A stretch of DNA of 64,000 bases from NCBI RefSeq assembly GCF_009796805.1, contig NZ_CP047029.1, positions 3,858,001 through 3,922,000 of the forward strand. Direction: 5' to 3'. Origin of the DNA: Algibacter sp. L1A34. GTDB taxonomy: Bacteria; Bacteroidota; Bacteroidia; Flavobacteriales; Flavobacteriaceae. Below the pieces are notes generated by a model. It worked only from the letters and a program-made list of their open reading frames with translations. It was not told the origin of the DNA and ran no database searches. Made by a program: the position numbers and the translations under genes. The stretch's first letter is position 1. Every line of letters starts with the position of its first letter. Positions 9,618 through 20,281 of the stretch are shown here, one piece after another.

Positions 9618-10763
9618 CTATTCTCCCAATAAATTAAATGCTCCTTTAGTCAAAAATTTGGTGTATGGCTCAAAATCAGCGATGTTCTCTATAACCGTAT
9701 ACCCGTTATAATTTTCTTTTACGTCTACTTTTATTTGATTGAAATAATAAATATCATCGTCTTTTTCATCTAAAACCAATACAAATGAAAAGCCATCCAC
9801 GTCAATGATAGATTCATTAGGTAACGCTTTCGCGGAAATAGAACTTGTAATGATATGAGCTTCTACAAACATGCCTACCAAGAAATTATTGTCAGACTCA
9901 TTTTCCAGATGTCCATGAACATGAATGGTTCTATTGGGTTCTATAGATGTACCAACAAGATGAACTTCAGCTTTATAAGTTTCCGATGAAGCTTCCGGGA
10001 TTTTAAAATCTATCTTTTGCCCTTTTTTAATAGCCATAACATCCTTCTCATAAACAGACAGTTCTAAATGAATATGGTCATTATCGATAATCTCCAAAAT
10101 GGATGTAGCAGGTGAAACATAAGTCCCTTTAGTAACATTTACCTTGGTAACACTACCAGAAATTGGTGCCAAAATACTAACCACAGAAGTTATATACCCT
10201 GAACGGATTCTTGACGGTGAAATATTAAGCATACTCAGTTGTTTCTCTAAACCTCTATGTTTTGCAACTCCCGTTTTATAGTCACTCTCTGCTTTCAAAA
10301 AACTTTTTTGTGAGGTAATGTTTTCAGCTTTCATAGTTACCTGTCTATCGTATTCAGCTTTTAGATAAGTAAGTTGCTCATTCACTTCCATATAGCTTTG
10401 CTGCAAGGAAACAAACTCAGGGTTTTCAATGGTAACGAGAATGTCACCTTTTCTTACCTTATCACCTATTAATAAAGGTGTGGTTTTAATATACCCACCC
10501 ATGGTTGCATTTACAACGGCTCTATTTTCTGGAGGAACATCAATCATTCCATTCACACTTACAACATTAGGGAATGCCTTTTCTTCTAGATTACCTAAAG
10601 TCATTTTACTTTGGTCAAATTGTGCTTGCGTCACCTGGATACGGCTGTCTTTTATCGTACTGTTTTCAATTTGAAATTCGGTTGTTTCATTCTTTTTTTC
10701 ACCACAGCTAAAAAAGGAGAAAACAAGACTGAGTATCACTATTGTATATATATTACGTTTCAT
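9618..10763 (-). CDS. RND efflux periplasmic adaptor (membrane fusion) lipoprotein
   Basis: A 381-residue HlyD/CusB-type adaptor that links an inner-membrane RND pump to an outer-membrane channel. A lipobox (SLVFSFFSC) anchors it. A barrel-sandwich half motif (GGYIKTTPLLIGDKVRKGD) precedes a helical hairpin (~130-200), the returning lipoyl half (ILAPISGSVTKVNVTKGTYV) and a beta-barrel domain. It lies 10 bases downstream of the pump gene and is surely co-transcribed with it. Confidence 0.92.
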   Translation of the reverse strand: MKRNIYTIVILSLVFSFFSCGEKKNETTEFQIENSTIKDSRIQVTQAQFDQSKMTLGNLEEKAFPNVVSVNGMIDVPPENRAVVNATMGGYIKTTPLLIGDKVRKGDILVTIENPEFVSLQQSYMEVNEQLTYLKAEYDRQVTMKAENITSQKSFLKAESDYKTGVAKHRGLEKQLSMLNISPSRIRSGYITSVVSILAPISGSVTKVNVTKGTYVSPATSILEIIDNDHIHLELSVYEKDVMAIKKGQKIDFKIPEASSETYKAEVHLVGTSIEPNRTIHVHGHLENESDNNFLVGMFVEAHIITSSISAKALPNESIIDVDGFSFVLVLDEKDDDIYYFNQIKVDVKENYNGYTVIENIADFEPYTKFLTKGAFNLLGE

Positions 10764-10773
10764 AACGTTGCGT

Positions 10774-13700
10774 CTATAAAGTTAAATAATTAAGGGTTAT
10801 AATGGTTTGATTGTATGCATCAAGTTTATCTAAGTGATTTAATTTTATTTCATAAGCACTTTCTAAACTTTGGATATATTGATAGAAATCGATTTCGCCA
10901 TTTCTAAAACTTCCTTTTGCTGTTTTTAAAATTTCTTCTGAAAGCTTATCGCCTTCATTTTCATAATAACTCAACGCTTTTTGAAACTGAGATAACTGAA
11001 TTTTAAGGGCATTAAACTTTTCATTTAATTGAATCTCATACTCTTTAGATTCTGAAACCGCAGCATCTTCTGCAAAACCTGCCGCTTTAATTCGAGCCGC
11101 TTGACCACTAAAGAATATTGGGATTTTTAAACCGAATTGATATCCAGAAAGATTTACTCCTAAACCAGGATTAGTCCCTTGAAAATAATTAAGACTGATA
11201 TCTGGCAGCAGTTTATGGTTTTCAAAACGACGTTCGGCTTGTAATAAAGACACTCTATTTTTATAGTATGCAATTTCTGCACTACCATCAATATCAAGAG
11301 TATTCAACATGGCTTTTAGAGACGATGTATTCGCTATTGTTATCGATTCTTCAACCTGAATTATTTTTAATAAAACATTATAAACTAATAAAACATCTTT
11401 TTGAGCTTCACTATACTTAAGACTAATTTGTTTTTGCTTTGATACTGCTGTAATTTTCTCTAAATAATTGGTTTCTCCAAGCTCAAAACGCCTAGCTGCC
11501 ACTTTTGCAAAATTAGTATAAAGACTATCTAATCTTTTATAGACGTTTCCCTTTTCTCTAGCAATTTGATATGCATAATAAGCAGCAGTTACTTTTCGCG
11601 CAATTCCTTTTTTCTGAATATTATAAGTGCTTGAAATCATTCCATAACGCGCTTGATTAACTTTCTTTTCGGAGAAATAAACCGTTGGAAATTTAAAATC
11701 TTGCTGAACACCAAACACCCTTAACGGCTCATTATTACCTGCTAAATTATTTTCATCAAACTCATAATAAACATGTGTTTTATCAAAACTAAAAGCAGCA
11801 CCAATTAAAGCGTCCGATTCTTTTACTTGTAATCTCCCCGCTTCTAATCCAACATTATTTTCAATAGCCATTGGTATAAGATCTTTTAATTTTACACCAA
11901 CTTGTTCTTGAGCAAATCCGCTAAATGAAGCCAATAATAAAATAAAACCTAATGTCTTTTTAGAACGTTTTCTGCCAAGTTTGCTCTTTGTGCTGTATGG
12001 ACGATTAAATAAAGCATAAAGCACTGGCAGAACTATTAACGTTAATAAGGTTGCTGTAACCAAACCTCCAATGACCACGGTAGCTAGCGGACGTTGAACT
12101 TCTGCACCAGCATTGGTAGAAATGGCCATAGGTAAAAACCCTAAAGCCGCAGCGGCAGCAGTTAATAATACTGCTCGTAATCTATCTTTAGTACCTTGTT
12201 TTATTAGAGCTTCCATACTTTCAAACCCATGATTTTTTAATTCTTTAAAATGCTCTATTAATACAATACCATTAAGCACTGCAATACCGAATAACGCAAT
12301 AAAACCAACGCCTGCCGATATACTAAAAGGCAAACCACGAAGCCATAATAATAACACACCACCAACTGCAGCTAAAGGAATTGCCGAGTAAATAATTAAA
12401 GCTTCTTTTACCGATTTAAAAGCGAAATACAAAAGCACAAATATTAATACCAGTGCAATAGGCACGGCAACCATTAATCTAGATTTAGCGCTTTGCAAAT
12501 TTTCAAACTGACCACCATAAGTAATAGAATACCCAATAGGCAAATGGATGTTTTCATTTATTAATTCTTGAACATCATCTACAACAGATTGTAAATCACG
12601 ATTACGCACATTTACACCAACGACAATTCTACGTCTGGTATCATCACGGGATATTTTGGCTGCTCCTTTTTTATAACTGATATCTGCCAATTCATTCAAC
12701 GGAATTTTTCCACCGGAAGGTAAATCAATATAAAGATTATCAAGATTATCAATATCTTGGCGCTTTTCTTTATCTAGCCTCACCACTAAATCGAATCGTT
12801 TTTCACCTTCAAAAACACTACCTGCAGATCTCCCTGCAAAGCCCATAGAAATCATATCATTCAGTTCTTGAATATTAAGCCCATATCTGGCAATTTTAGC
12901 GCGATTATATTGTACACTCATTTCTGGTAATCCTGCAATTTTTTCAACAGAAATATCTGCGGCTCCCGGCACATTTTCTATAAGAGCTCCAATCTCGTTT
13001 CCTTTTTTTGAAAGAATATCTAAATCATCTCCAAAAATTTTGATGGCGATATCTGCGCGAACACCTGTAATCAATTCATTAAAACGCATTTCTATAGGCT
13101 GTGTAAATTCGACTTCCATTCCTGGAATAACTGCTAAAGCTTCTTTAAACTTATCCGCTAATTCATCTTTAGATGACGCCGATATCCATTCGCTTTTAGG
13201 GTTTAGCACAATAATAACGTCACTTTCTTCCATAGACATGGGGTCCGTTGGCACTTCTGCCGCACCAATACGCGTCACCACTTGTTTTACTTCTGGAAAC
13301 TGTTTTAGTAGAATTTTTTCAATTTCGGTAGTAATTTTAACCGTATTACTTAAGGATGTTCCTGTTTTTAAAATAGGTTGAATAACAAAATCACCTTCAT
13401 CTAAAGTTGGCACAAACTCTCCGCCCATAGTCGAGTATAAATAAATTGAAATCGCTAAAAGAGTACCTGCGATACCTAAAACTAACTTTTTACTTCGCAA
13501 TGCCCAATCTATTGTTGGCTCATATATTTTATTGAGCCAATTCATTAATTTTACAGACACATTTTTATGAGTTGCATTTGATGGTTTTAAAAATAAAGAG
13601 GCAACCACAGGAACATAAGTAAAGCAAAAAATCATGGCACCTATTAGCGCAAAACTAAAAGTTAATGCCATAGGTTTAAACATTTTACCTTCTACTCCAG

Positions 13701-15111
13701 AAAGCGATAATATTGGAATGAATACAATTAAAATAATAAGCTGACCGAAGATGGCCGAATTCATCATTTTTGATGCTCCTGAAAATGTGATATTATCTTT
13801 AAAATCTTGAAGGTCTTCTTTTGACAAAGCACTAATTTCATGCTTTTTCTGTGTCATTTGAAAGGCGATAAATTCCACAATAATTACTGCACCATCAATG
13901 ATAATTCCAAAATCAATAGCTCCTAAACTCATCAAGTTTGCATCAACACCAAATATGTACATTAAAGATAATGCAAACAATAAACACAGCGGAATAACGG
14001 ATGCTACCACAAGACCAGAACGCAAATTCCCAAGAAGTAAAACCACAACAAATATCACAATTAAACACCCAAGAACTAGGTTTTCAGTCACTGTAAACGT
14101 GGTTTTAGCAATGAGTTCGCTACGGTCGAGAAAAGCATTAATATAAACACCTTCTGGTAACGATTTTGAAATTTCATCTACACGCTCTTTTACGGCTTCA
14201 ATTACTTTTTTAGAATTGGCATCCTTAAGCATCATTACTTGCCCCAACACTTTTTCACCTTCACCATTCCCTGTTATTGCTCCAAATCGTGTAGCACTTC
14301 CAAAACCTACTTTAGCTACATCTTTAATATAAATAGGTAAACCATTTGTGTTTTTAACCACTATATTACGAATATCTTCTAAAGATGAAACCAAACCTTG
14401 TCCTCGAATAAAAAAGGCTTGATTTACCTTCTCAATATATCCGCCACCAGAAACACTGTTATTCATTTCCAAAGCTGTAAAAACATCGGTTGCCGAAATA
14501 TCCATGGCATTCAGTTTTTCTGTATCAATAGCAACTTCATATTGTTTTAAAAAACCACCCCAAGTATTCACTTCCACAACTCCAGGAATCCCCGAAAGCT
14601 GTCGCTTTACAACCCAATCCTGTATAGTTCGTAAATCTTCAGCATTATAACGGTCTTTAAATTCCGGTTTTACATCAAGAATATATTGATAAATCTCCCC
14701 TAGCCCTGTTGTAATAGGGCCCATTTCTGGCGTACCAAAACCTTCCGGTATCTTTTCGGAAGCCGACTTTATTTTTTCAGCAATAAGCTGTCTAGGTAAA
14801 AAGGTTCCCATAGCATCATCAAAAACGATGGTAACTACAGAAAGTCCGAATTTTGATATAGAACGAATCTCTATAACTCCTGGCAAATTTGCCATCTCCA
14901 ATTCTACAGGATAGGTTATAAATTGCTCCATATCTTGAGTAGATAGATTACGAGAAGTGGTAATAACTTGTACCTGATTGTTTGTAACATCGGGCACAGC
15001 ACCAATAGGTATTTGAGATAATGAATACAGTCCGAACCCAATAATAAAGACTGTAAATAAGAGAACAATAAACTTGTTCTTTATACTGAAATTAATAATA
15101 TGTGATAACAT
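10774..15111 (-). CDS. CzcA/CusA-type heavy-metal RND pump fused to a TolC-like channel
   Basis: A 1445-residue fusion. Residues ~1-1045 are a complete heavy-metal RND transporter beginning with the usual helix and QIPIGAVPDVTNNQVQV; its fourth helix reads DFGIIIDGAVIIVE, the acidic signature of divalent-cation pumps (Co/Zn/Cd/Ni) rather than the Cu/Ag-type CusA motif. After a linker and a second hydrophobic stretch (TLGFILLLASFSGFAQEQ), residues ~1075-1445 resemble an outer-membrane efflux protein with long helical repeats. The fused layout is common in Bacteroidota. The fusion junction looks signal-peptide-like, so cleavage is possible. Confidence 0.9.
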   Translation of the reverse strand: MLSHIINFSIKNKFIVLLFTVFIIGFGLYSLSQIPIGAVPDVTNNQVQVITTSRNLSTQDMEQFITYPVELEMANLPGVIEIRSISKFGLSVVTIVFDDAMGTFLPRQLIAEKIKSASEKIPEGFGTPEMGPITTGLGEIYQYILDVKPEFKDRYNAEDLRTIQDWVVKRQLSGIPGVVEVNTWGGFLKQYEVAIDTEKLNAMDISATDVFTALEMNNSVSGGGYIEKVNQAFFIRGQGLVSSLEDIRNIVVKNTNGLPIYIKDVAKVGFGSATRFGAITGNGEGEKVLGQVMMLKDANSKKVIEAVKERVDEISKSLPEGVYINAFLDRSELIAKTTFTVTENLVLGCLIVIFVVVLLLGNLRSGLVVASVIPLCLLFALSLMYIFGVDANLMSLGAIDFGIIIDGAVIIVEFIAFQMTQKKHEISALSKEDLQDFKDNITFSGASKMMNSAIFGQLIILIVFIPILSLSGVEGKMFKPMALTFSFALIGAMIFCFTYVPVVASLFLKPSNATHKNVSVKLMNWLNKIYEPTIDWALRSKKLVLGIAGTLLAISIYLYSTMGGEFVPTLDEGDFVIQPILKTGTSLSNTVKITTEIEKILLKQFPEVKQVVTRIGAAEVPTDPMSMEESDVIIVLNPKSEWISASSKDELADKFKEALAVIPGMEVEFTQPIEMRFNELITGVRADIAIKIFGDDLDILSKKGNEIGALIENVPGAADISVEKIAGLPEMSVQYNRAKIARYGLNIQELNDMISMGFAGRSAGSVFEGEKRFDLVVRLDKEKRQDIDNLDNLYIDLPSGGKIPLNELADISYKKGAAKISRDDTRRRIVVGVNVRNRDLQSVVDDVQELINENIHLPIGYSITYGGQFENLQSAKSRLMVAVPIALVLIFVLLYFAFKSVKEALIIYSAIPLAAVGGVLLLWLRGLPFSISAGVGFIALFGIAVLNGIVLIEHFKELKNHGFESMEALIKQGTKDRLRAVLLTAAAAALGFLPMAISTNAGAEVQRPLATVVIGGLVTATLLTLIVLPVLYALFNRPYSTKSKLGRKRSKKTLGFILLLASFSGFAQEQVGVKLKDLIPMAIENNVGLEAGRLQVKESDALIGAAFSFDKTHVYYEFDENNLAGNNEPLRVFGVQQDFKFPTVYFSEKKVNQARYGMISSTYNIQKKGIARKVTAAYYAYQIAREKGNVYKRLDSLYTNFAKVAARRFELGETNYLEKITAVSKQKQISLKYSEAQKDVLLVYNVLLKIIQVEESITIANTSSLKAMLNTLDIDGSAEIAYYKNRVSLLQAERRFENHKLLPDISLNYFQGTNPGLGVNLSGYQFGLKIPIFFSGQAARIKAAGFAEDAAVSESKEYEIQLNEKFNALKIQLSQFQKALSYYENEGDKLSEEILKTAKGSFRNGEIDFYQYIQSLESAYEIKLNHLDKLDAYNQTIITLNYLTL

Positions 15112-15190
15112 TTTTTCATAAAATAATCAATGTGAACATTCCAAAGCCATTACATGATTAAGGAATTAAAATAAAAAAGTTCGTGATTAC

Positions 15191-15592
15191 TTATGATAAC
15201 CTTGGTGGCTGAAAAAGTCCCTCTAAATGAAGTGCAGAAGAAGGTGCTTGATAATGAAATTGATGTATATTTAATTCTGAAAACTCACCTGTTTTTAATT
15301 CTGATTTATGCGTGTTTAGTACAAAAGCCGTAATTGAAGACATGTGGGATTGATGCTGAAAAGGTAATTGCTCGTGATCTTCCTTTTCTTCTTGATGTTC
15401 CTTATCATGATCTGCCTTAAGCTCACCATAATGCTTAGAAATAAAAACAAAAACATTATCGCCGTATTGTTGACTATGGTATTGTGCATGCTCAATAAAA
15501 TCATCGATTTGCGCAATATCCCCAACACATAAGCCAAAACTTTGTATTAGGATAACAAAAGATAACGATATAGAAAATAGTTTACTCACCAA
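15191..15592 (-). CDS. His-rich exported protein upstream of metal pump
   Basis: A 133-residue protein with a hydrophobic N-terminus (LFSISLSFVILIQSFGLCVG), a His-rich middle (HAQYHSQQYG; HDKEHQEEKEDHEQ; FQHQSHMSS) and a hydrophobic C-terminal end. The histidine clusters suggest binding of transition metals. It is encoded just before the RND pump on the same strand and is probably the first gene of the efflux operon. No named domain is recognised. Confidence 0.7.
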   Translation of the reverse strand: MVSKLFSISLSFVILIQSFGLCVGDIAQIDDFIEHAQYHSQQYGDNVFVFISKHYGELKADHDKEHQEEKEDHEQLPFQHQSHMSSITAFVLNTHKSELKTGEFSELNIHQFHYQAPSSALHLEGLFQPPRLS

Positions 15593-15729
15593 TACAAAGG
15601 TAATAAATTGAAACTTTCATAACATCTTTTAGTATAAGTTTTTTCTATGACGCCATTTATAAAGACATTATTATCAATAATTCTACTAACAGATTTACAA
15701 AATGATTTATAAATAAAAATCAACTCTTT

Positions 15730-15990
15730 TAATTAGGTTTTGTTAATAAACTAGAACGCGTAGGCATAGAAACCATAGAGTCAAAATAACGATTAAGCAT
15801 CTTATCCTATTGTGCACTTAAACTATCCAAATCTTTACCTAAAGAAGAACAACTTAATTGATTATTAACGCCAGACTGAACCAAAATGATATTAGGCTTT
15901 ACACTTTTTTACTGCAACAACTAAAACTAAACATCGTAGTAACCATAACTATTAAAAAATCCTTGCCAAACATATTAAGACTATTCAAGA
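15730..15990 (-). pseudogene. Remnant of a lipoprotein, possibly SGNH-type hydrolase
   Basis: On the minus strand a lipoprotein-like start (MVTTMFSFSCCSKKV) is cut by a stop, and a second piece then reads KPNIILVQSGVNNQ...LGKDLDSLSAQ, stop, and LNRYFDSMVSMPT. Phrases of this kind occur in SGNH/GDSL hydrolases. It is too short and interrupted to be functional. The family guess is weak. Confidence 0.35.
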
Positions 15991-16070
15991 AAATATCTAT
16001 TATTAAATTTTTCTTCTGAAGAAATATTACTTTTTTACCTAAATTAAAAAAACTGATAAAGATTATAAAC

Positions 16071-16102
16071 AAAAAAATCCCGCTTAAAAAGCAGGATTCT
16101 TT
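16071..16102 (-). terminator. Rho-independent terminator of glyA
   Basis: Read on the minus strand, a stem AATCCTGCTT/AAGCGGGATT (with one wobble) is followed by seven T. It lies just 3' of the glyA stop codon. Confidence 0.8.
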
Positions 16103-16126
16103 CAATAAAATATATTTCAATTATGC

Positions 16127-17398
16127 TTATACAAACATTGGTTTGTTATGCATCATATCATTTACTTTTGTTTTTACAGCTTCTAAAGCTGTTTCATCTT
16201 CAAAGTTATTAATAACCTCGTCTACAAGCTCTACAATAGCAACCATATCGGTATCATTTAAACCACGCGTAGTAACAGCAGAAACACCTAAACGGATTCC
16301 AGAAGTTACAAATGGAGACTTATCATCGAAAGGCACCATGTTTTTATTTACTGTAATATCAGCTTTTACTAAAGCCTGCTCAGCATCTTTACCCGATAAA
16401 TTTTTGTTACGTAAATCTATTAACATACAGTGGTTATCAGTTCCTCCAGAAATAATATTATAACCTTTAGATACTAATGCTTTTGCCATTGCAGCCGCGT
16501 TTTTCTTAACTTGTAATTGGTATTGCAAAAACTCATCGGTTAAAGCTTCACCAAAAGCAATTGCTTTTGCTGCAATAATGTGCTCTAATGGTCCACCTTG
16601 ATTTCCTGGAAAAACAGCTGAATCTAATAAAGACGACATTTTACGTAAGTTTCCATTTTTAAGTTTAATTCCGAAAGGGTTTTCAAAATCTTTCCCCATC
16701 ATAATCATTCCTCCTCTTGGACCACGTAGTGTTTTATGAGTTGTTGTTGTTACAATATGGCAATGTGGTAATGGATCGTTTAAGATACCCTTAGCAATTA
16801 ATCCTGCTGGGTGAGATATATCTGCCATTAAAATAGCACCAACACTATCAGCAATCACTCTAAAACGTTCAAAATCGATATCACGTGAGTAAGCCGAAGC
16901 TCCAGCGATTATTAATTTTGGTTGTTCTTTAGTAGCAATTTCTTGAATTTTATCATAATTTAAAACACCAGTTTCTTGCTCTACACCGTAAAATACAGGG
17001 TTGTAAAGTTTACCAGAAAAGTTTACAGGAGAACCGTGAGTTAAATGACCTCCATGAGATAAATCGAATCCTAAAATTTTATCTCCAGGCGTTAAACATG
17101 CATGATACACAGCTGTATTTGCCTGACTTCCTGAGTGTGGTTGTACATTTACATATACGGCTCCAAACAATGCTTTTGCTCTATCTATAGCAATTTGCTC
17201 AACTTCATCAACCACTTCACATCCGCCATAATAACGTTTACCAGGATAACCTTCGGCGTATTTATTGGTTAACACAGAGCCTGCAGCTTCCATAACTTGG
17301 TCGCTAACAAAATTCTCCGATGCAATAAGTTCTATACCATTTAATTGGCGTTCTTTTTCGGCTTCAATGAGTTCAAAAATTTGTTCGTCGCGTTGCAT
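16127..17398 (-). CDS. glyA: Serine hydroxymethyltransferase
   Basis: A 423-residue PLP enzyme converting serine and tetrahydrofolate to glycine and 5,10-methylene-THF. It has the family start ([20 protein letters not shown]), the [18 protein letters not shown] block, the PLP-lysine motif [13 protein letters not shown] and [10 protein letters not shown]. Full length and co-linear with bacterial GlyA. It has its own terminator and diverges from fahA. Confidence 0.98.
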   Translation of the reverse strand: MQRDEQIFELIEAEKERQLNGIELIASENFVSDQVMEAAGSVLTNKYAEGYPGKRYYGGCEVVDEVEQIAIDRAKALFGAVYVNVQPHSGSQANTAVYHACLTPGDKILGFDLSHGGHLTHGSPVNFSGKLYNPVFYGVEQETGVLNYDKIQEIATKEQPKLIIAGASAYSRDIDFERFRVIADSVGAILMADISHPAGLIAKGILNDPLPHCHIVTTTTHKTLRGPRGGMIMMGKDFENPFGIKLKNGNLRKMSSLLDSAVFPGNQGGPLEHIIAAKAIAFGEALTDEFLQYQLQVKKNAAAMAKALVSKGYNIISGGTDNHCMLIDLRNKNLSGKDAEQALVKADITVNKNMVPFDDKSPFVTSGIRLGVSAVTTRGLNDTDMVAIVELVDEVINNFEDETALEAVKTKVNDMMHNKPMFV

Positions 17399-17599
17399 AT
17401 AATGAGTTTGTTTTTTTAATATTCCGCAAAAATAACAAATAGATTACTTAAATTGAGTAATATTCCGTTTTTTACATTTAAGTTTTTAACCAATTTATTA
17501 ACGGTTAAAGAAAATTCATTTTTAAAGTAATTTTTCGTTGTAAAACAAAAAAATTATGTACGTTTGATAAGAATACAACAACTAGAAAATAAAAAAGAT

Positions 17600-18880
17600 A
17601 TGCCATTAACAGCGAACAACCCAGATAGAACGTCGTGGCTGCACGTCGATAAAAATTCCGATTTCCCTATACAGAACATTCCTTTCGGTGTTTTTTTAAC
17701 ACGAGACGATATTATAACTATTGGTACGCGTATTGGCGACACCGCTATAGATTTAGGCGCACTACACCAATTAGGCTATTTTGAAGGCATCCCTTTAACC
17801 GATGATATTTTTCTTCAAGATACCTTAAACGATTTTATTGCCGATGGCCGTAAAACATGGCGTTTAGTAAGAAATAGAATAGCCGAAATTTTCGATGCTG
17901 AAAATGATAGCCTTAAAAGCAATAAAAAACATAAAGAAGTGGTTCTTTTTCGTTTAGATGAAATTGAAATGCAACTACCTGTTCAAATTGGTGATTATAC
18001 CGATTTTTACTCAAGTAAAGAGCATGCCACCAACGTTGGCACGCTATTTAGAGACCCTGAAAATGCACTTTTACCAAACTGGTTGCATATTCCGGTAGGT
18101 TATCATGGGCGTAGCTCTTCTATAATTCCATCGGGTATTCCAGTGAACCGTCCGCAAGGTCAAACTTTACCTAACGGAGCAACCGAACCTATATTTGGCC
18201 CTAGTAAATTAATCGATTTCGAATTAGAAATGGCTTTTATTACTACCGATGCTAATGATTTAGGCGAACCAATTCCTGTTAACGAAGCCGAAGAGTATAT
18301 TTTTGGACTCGTTTTACTTAATGACTGGAGTGCTCGCGATATTCAAAAGTGGGAATATGCGCCACTAGGTCCTTTTTTAGCAAAAAGTTTCGCATCGTCC
18401 ATTTCACCATGGATAGTTACTTTAGATGCACTTGAACCTTACCGTGTAGAAGGTCCTAAACCAATAAAAAAACAACTTGATTACTTAAAATATAAAGGCA
18501 AAAAAAGCTACGATATTAATTTAGAAGTTGCCATACAGCCAAAAGGCGCTAAGGAAACCACTGTTTCTAAAACGAATTTTAAACATATGTATTGGAACAT
18601 GTCTCAACAGTTTGCTCACCACACTGTTAATGGATGTCCTGTAAATTCGGGTGATATGATGGGAAGCGGAACAATTTCGGGACCTACACCAGATTCATAC
18701 GGATCTATGCTAGAATTAACATGGAAAGGTGAAAACCCAATAAAAATGAAAGACGGTAGCGAACGTAAATTCATAAATGATAACGATACCGTTATTATGC
18801 GAGGTTATTGCGAAAAAGATGGCACTCGCATAGGTTTTGGCGAAGTATCTACTAAACTTTTACCTGTTTATAAAAAATAA
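17600..18880 (+). CDS. fahA: Fumarylacetoacetase
   Basis: A 426-residue enzyme cleaving fumarylacetoacetate to fumarate and acetoacetate, the last step of tyrosine breakdown. Visible motifs are SWLHVDKNSDFPIQNIPFG near the start, DFYSSKEHATNVGTLFR, the metal site IDFELEMAFI, and NDWSARDIQKWEYAPLGPF. The ATG at 17600 (MPLTANNPDR) is preferred over one 12 codons upstream because it fits the family start. No other tyrosine-pathway gene is in the window. Confidence 0.96.
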   Translation: MPLTANNPDRTSWLHVDKNSDFPIQNIPFGVFLTRDDIITIGTRIGDTAIDLGALHQLGYFEGIPLTDDIFLQDTLNDFIADGRKTWRLVRNRIAEIFDAENDSLKSNKKHKEVVLFRLDEIEMQLPVQIGDYTDFYSSKEHATNVGTLFRDPENALLPNWLHIPVGYHGRSSSIIPSGIPVNRPQGQTLPNGATEPIFGPSKLIDFELEMAFITTDANDLGEPIPVNEAEEYIFGLVLLNDWSARDIQKWEYAPLGPFLAKSFASSISPWIVTLDALEPYRVEGPKPIKKQLDYLKYKGKKSYDINLEVAIQPKGAKETTVSKTNFKHMYWNMSQQFAHHTVNGCPVNSGDMMGSGTISGPTPDSYGSMLELTWKGENPIKMKDGSERKFINDNDTVIMRGYCEKDGTRIGFGEVSTKLLPVYKK

Positions 18881-18902
18881 AAACACTAGTATTAAAAAGC
18901 AT

Positions 18903-18942
18903 AAAAAACCTTTCTAATTAAAATTTAGGAAGGTTTTTTTTT
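18903..18942 (+). terminator. Rho-independent terminator after fahA
   Basis: Stem AAAAAACCTTTCTAA with TTTAGGAAGGTTTTTT, short A/T loop, then T-run, 22 bases after the fahA stop. Confidence 0.85.
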
Positions 18943-18993
18943 ATTTTGGCATCACTATTGAAACATAGTTTCAATCCATAAATTTCTATTACT

Positions 18994-20190
18994 ATGAAAA
19001 GAGCAATACTTATACTATTTATAACAATTAACCTTATAGCATGTAACACGGCTAAACAAGTTGAAAAAGCGGTGCATTCTGGTAATTACGATTATGCCAT
19101 CAATACAGCACTCGATAAACTTAAAACCAATAAATCGAAAAAACGTAAAAAAGAATACATTTTTATGTTACAAGATGCTTTTACAAAAGCCGAAAACAGA
19201 GATTTAAACCGAGTAGATTATTTAAAAAAGGAAGGTAATCCAGAAAATTATCAAGAAATCTTCAATCTATACAATGCTTTAAATTCTCGTCAAGAATCTA
19301 TTAAACCTATTTTACCATTAACCGCCAATGGTAAAAATATAAACTTCGATTTTATAGATTATAGCGATTTAACCATCAATGCTAAAAACAATCTTGCAAA
19401 TCACATTTATACTAGTAGTTTAAAGTTACTTGATTCTAAATATAAAACAGATATTCGAGAAGCTTATAATAACTTGGTTTATTTAAACAGAATAACACCT
19501 CATTTCAAAAATACTAACGAACTTATAAACGAAGCGCAAATACTCGGTACCGATTTTATTTTGGTAACCATAAACAACCAAACCAACCAAATAATCCCAA
19601 ACCGTTTACAAAGCGATCTATTAAATTTTGACACCTACGGCTTAAATAAACAATGGAGCGAATACCATGCAAGTAAAGCCGAAAATTTTCAGTACGATTA
19701 TGCCATGCAGCTCAATCTAAAACAAATAACGATATCTCCAGAACGCTTTAGAGAACGTGAAATTTTAAGAGAGAAAAAAATTAAAGATGGTACAACCTAT
19801 AAGCTAGATAGAGAAGGTAACGCCGTAAAAGATAGTCTAGGCAAATACATAGAGATAGATAAAATTATCGATGTAAAATATAGATTTATAGAAAGTATAC
19901 AAACCAAAGAAGCTCAAATTTTGGCAAATGTGGTATATATCGATTTAAAAACCAAACAAACTATAGAGAGCTTCCCTATAGATAGCGGTTTTATTTTCGA
20001 GAACATATATGCTAAACATTACCGTAAAAAAAATAAGCAAAACGATCAACGCGCCCTAACGATAGAAGATCTGGAATTATTAAAAAACCGACAATTACCT
20101 TTTCCTACTAACGAGCAAATGGTGTTTGATACCGGAGAAGATTTAAAACTAAAATTAAAAGAAATTATAAACGGCTTTGGTACAAACTAG
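18994..20190 (+). CDS. Conserved hypothetical lipoprotein
   Basis: A 398-residue lipoprotein (lipobox FITINLIAC). The N-terminal third (EKAVHSGNYDYAINTALDKL) looks like helical TPR-type repeats; the rest is mixed alpha/beta with many Lys and Asn. It stands alone between two terminators. Such proteins are widespread in flavobacteria, but I know no assigned function. An envelope location is likely. Confidence 0.75.
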   Translation: MKRAILILFITINLIACNTAKQVEKAVHSGNYDYAINTALDKLKTNKSKKRKKEYIFMLQDAFTKAENRDLNRVDYLKKEGNPENYQEIFNLYNALNSRQESIKPILPLTANGKNINFDFIDYSDLTINAKNNLANHIYTSSLKLLDSKYKTDIREAYNNLVYLNRITPHFKNTNELINEAQILGTDFILVTINNQTNQIIPNRLQSDLLNFDTYGLNKQWSEYHASKAENFQYDYAMQLNLKQITISPERFREREILREKKIKDGTTYKLDREGNAVKDSLGKYIEIDKIIDVKYRFIESIQTKEAQILANVVYIDLKTKQTIESFPIDSGFIFENIYAKHYRKKNKQNDQRALTIEDLELLKNRQLPFPTNEQMVFDTGEDLKLKLKEIINGFGTN

Positions 20191-20220
20191 CCGAATAAAA
20201 CTTATAAACACTCCATAAAA

Positions 20221-20255
20221 AAAAACCTTTGAAGTTATTTCAAAGGTTTTTTTTT
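20221..20255 (+). terminator. Rho-independent terminator
   Basis: Stem AAAAACCTTTGAA/TTCAAAGGTTTTT with a 5-nt loop and T-run between the convergent lipoprotein genes; the A-run on the other side lets it serve both directions. Confidence 0.85.
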
Positions 20256-20281
20256 ATTATTTATATTACCAAATAGCAGTA

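Noticed and set aside
15899-16120. A 73-codon minus-strand frame
   Set aside because: It overlaps the glyA terminator and only its end resembles a lipobox; treated as part of a degraded gene.
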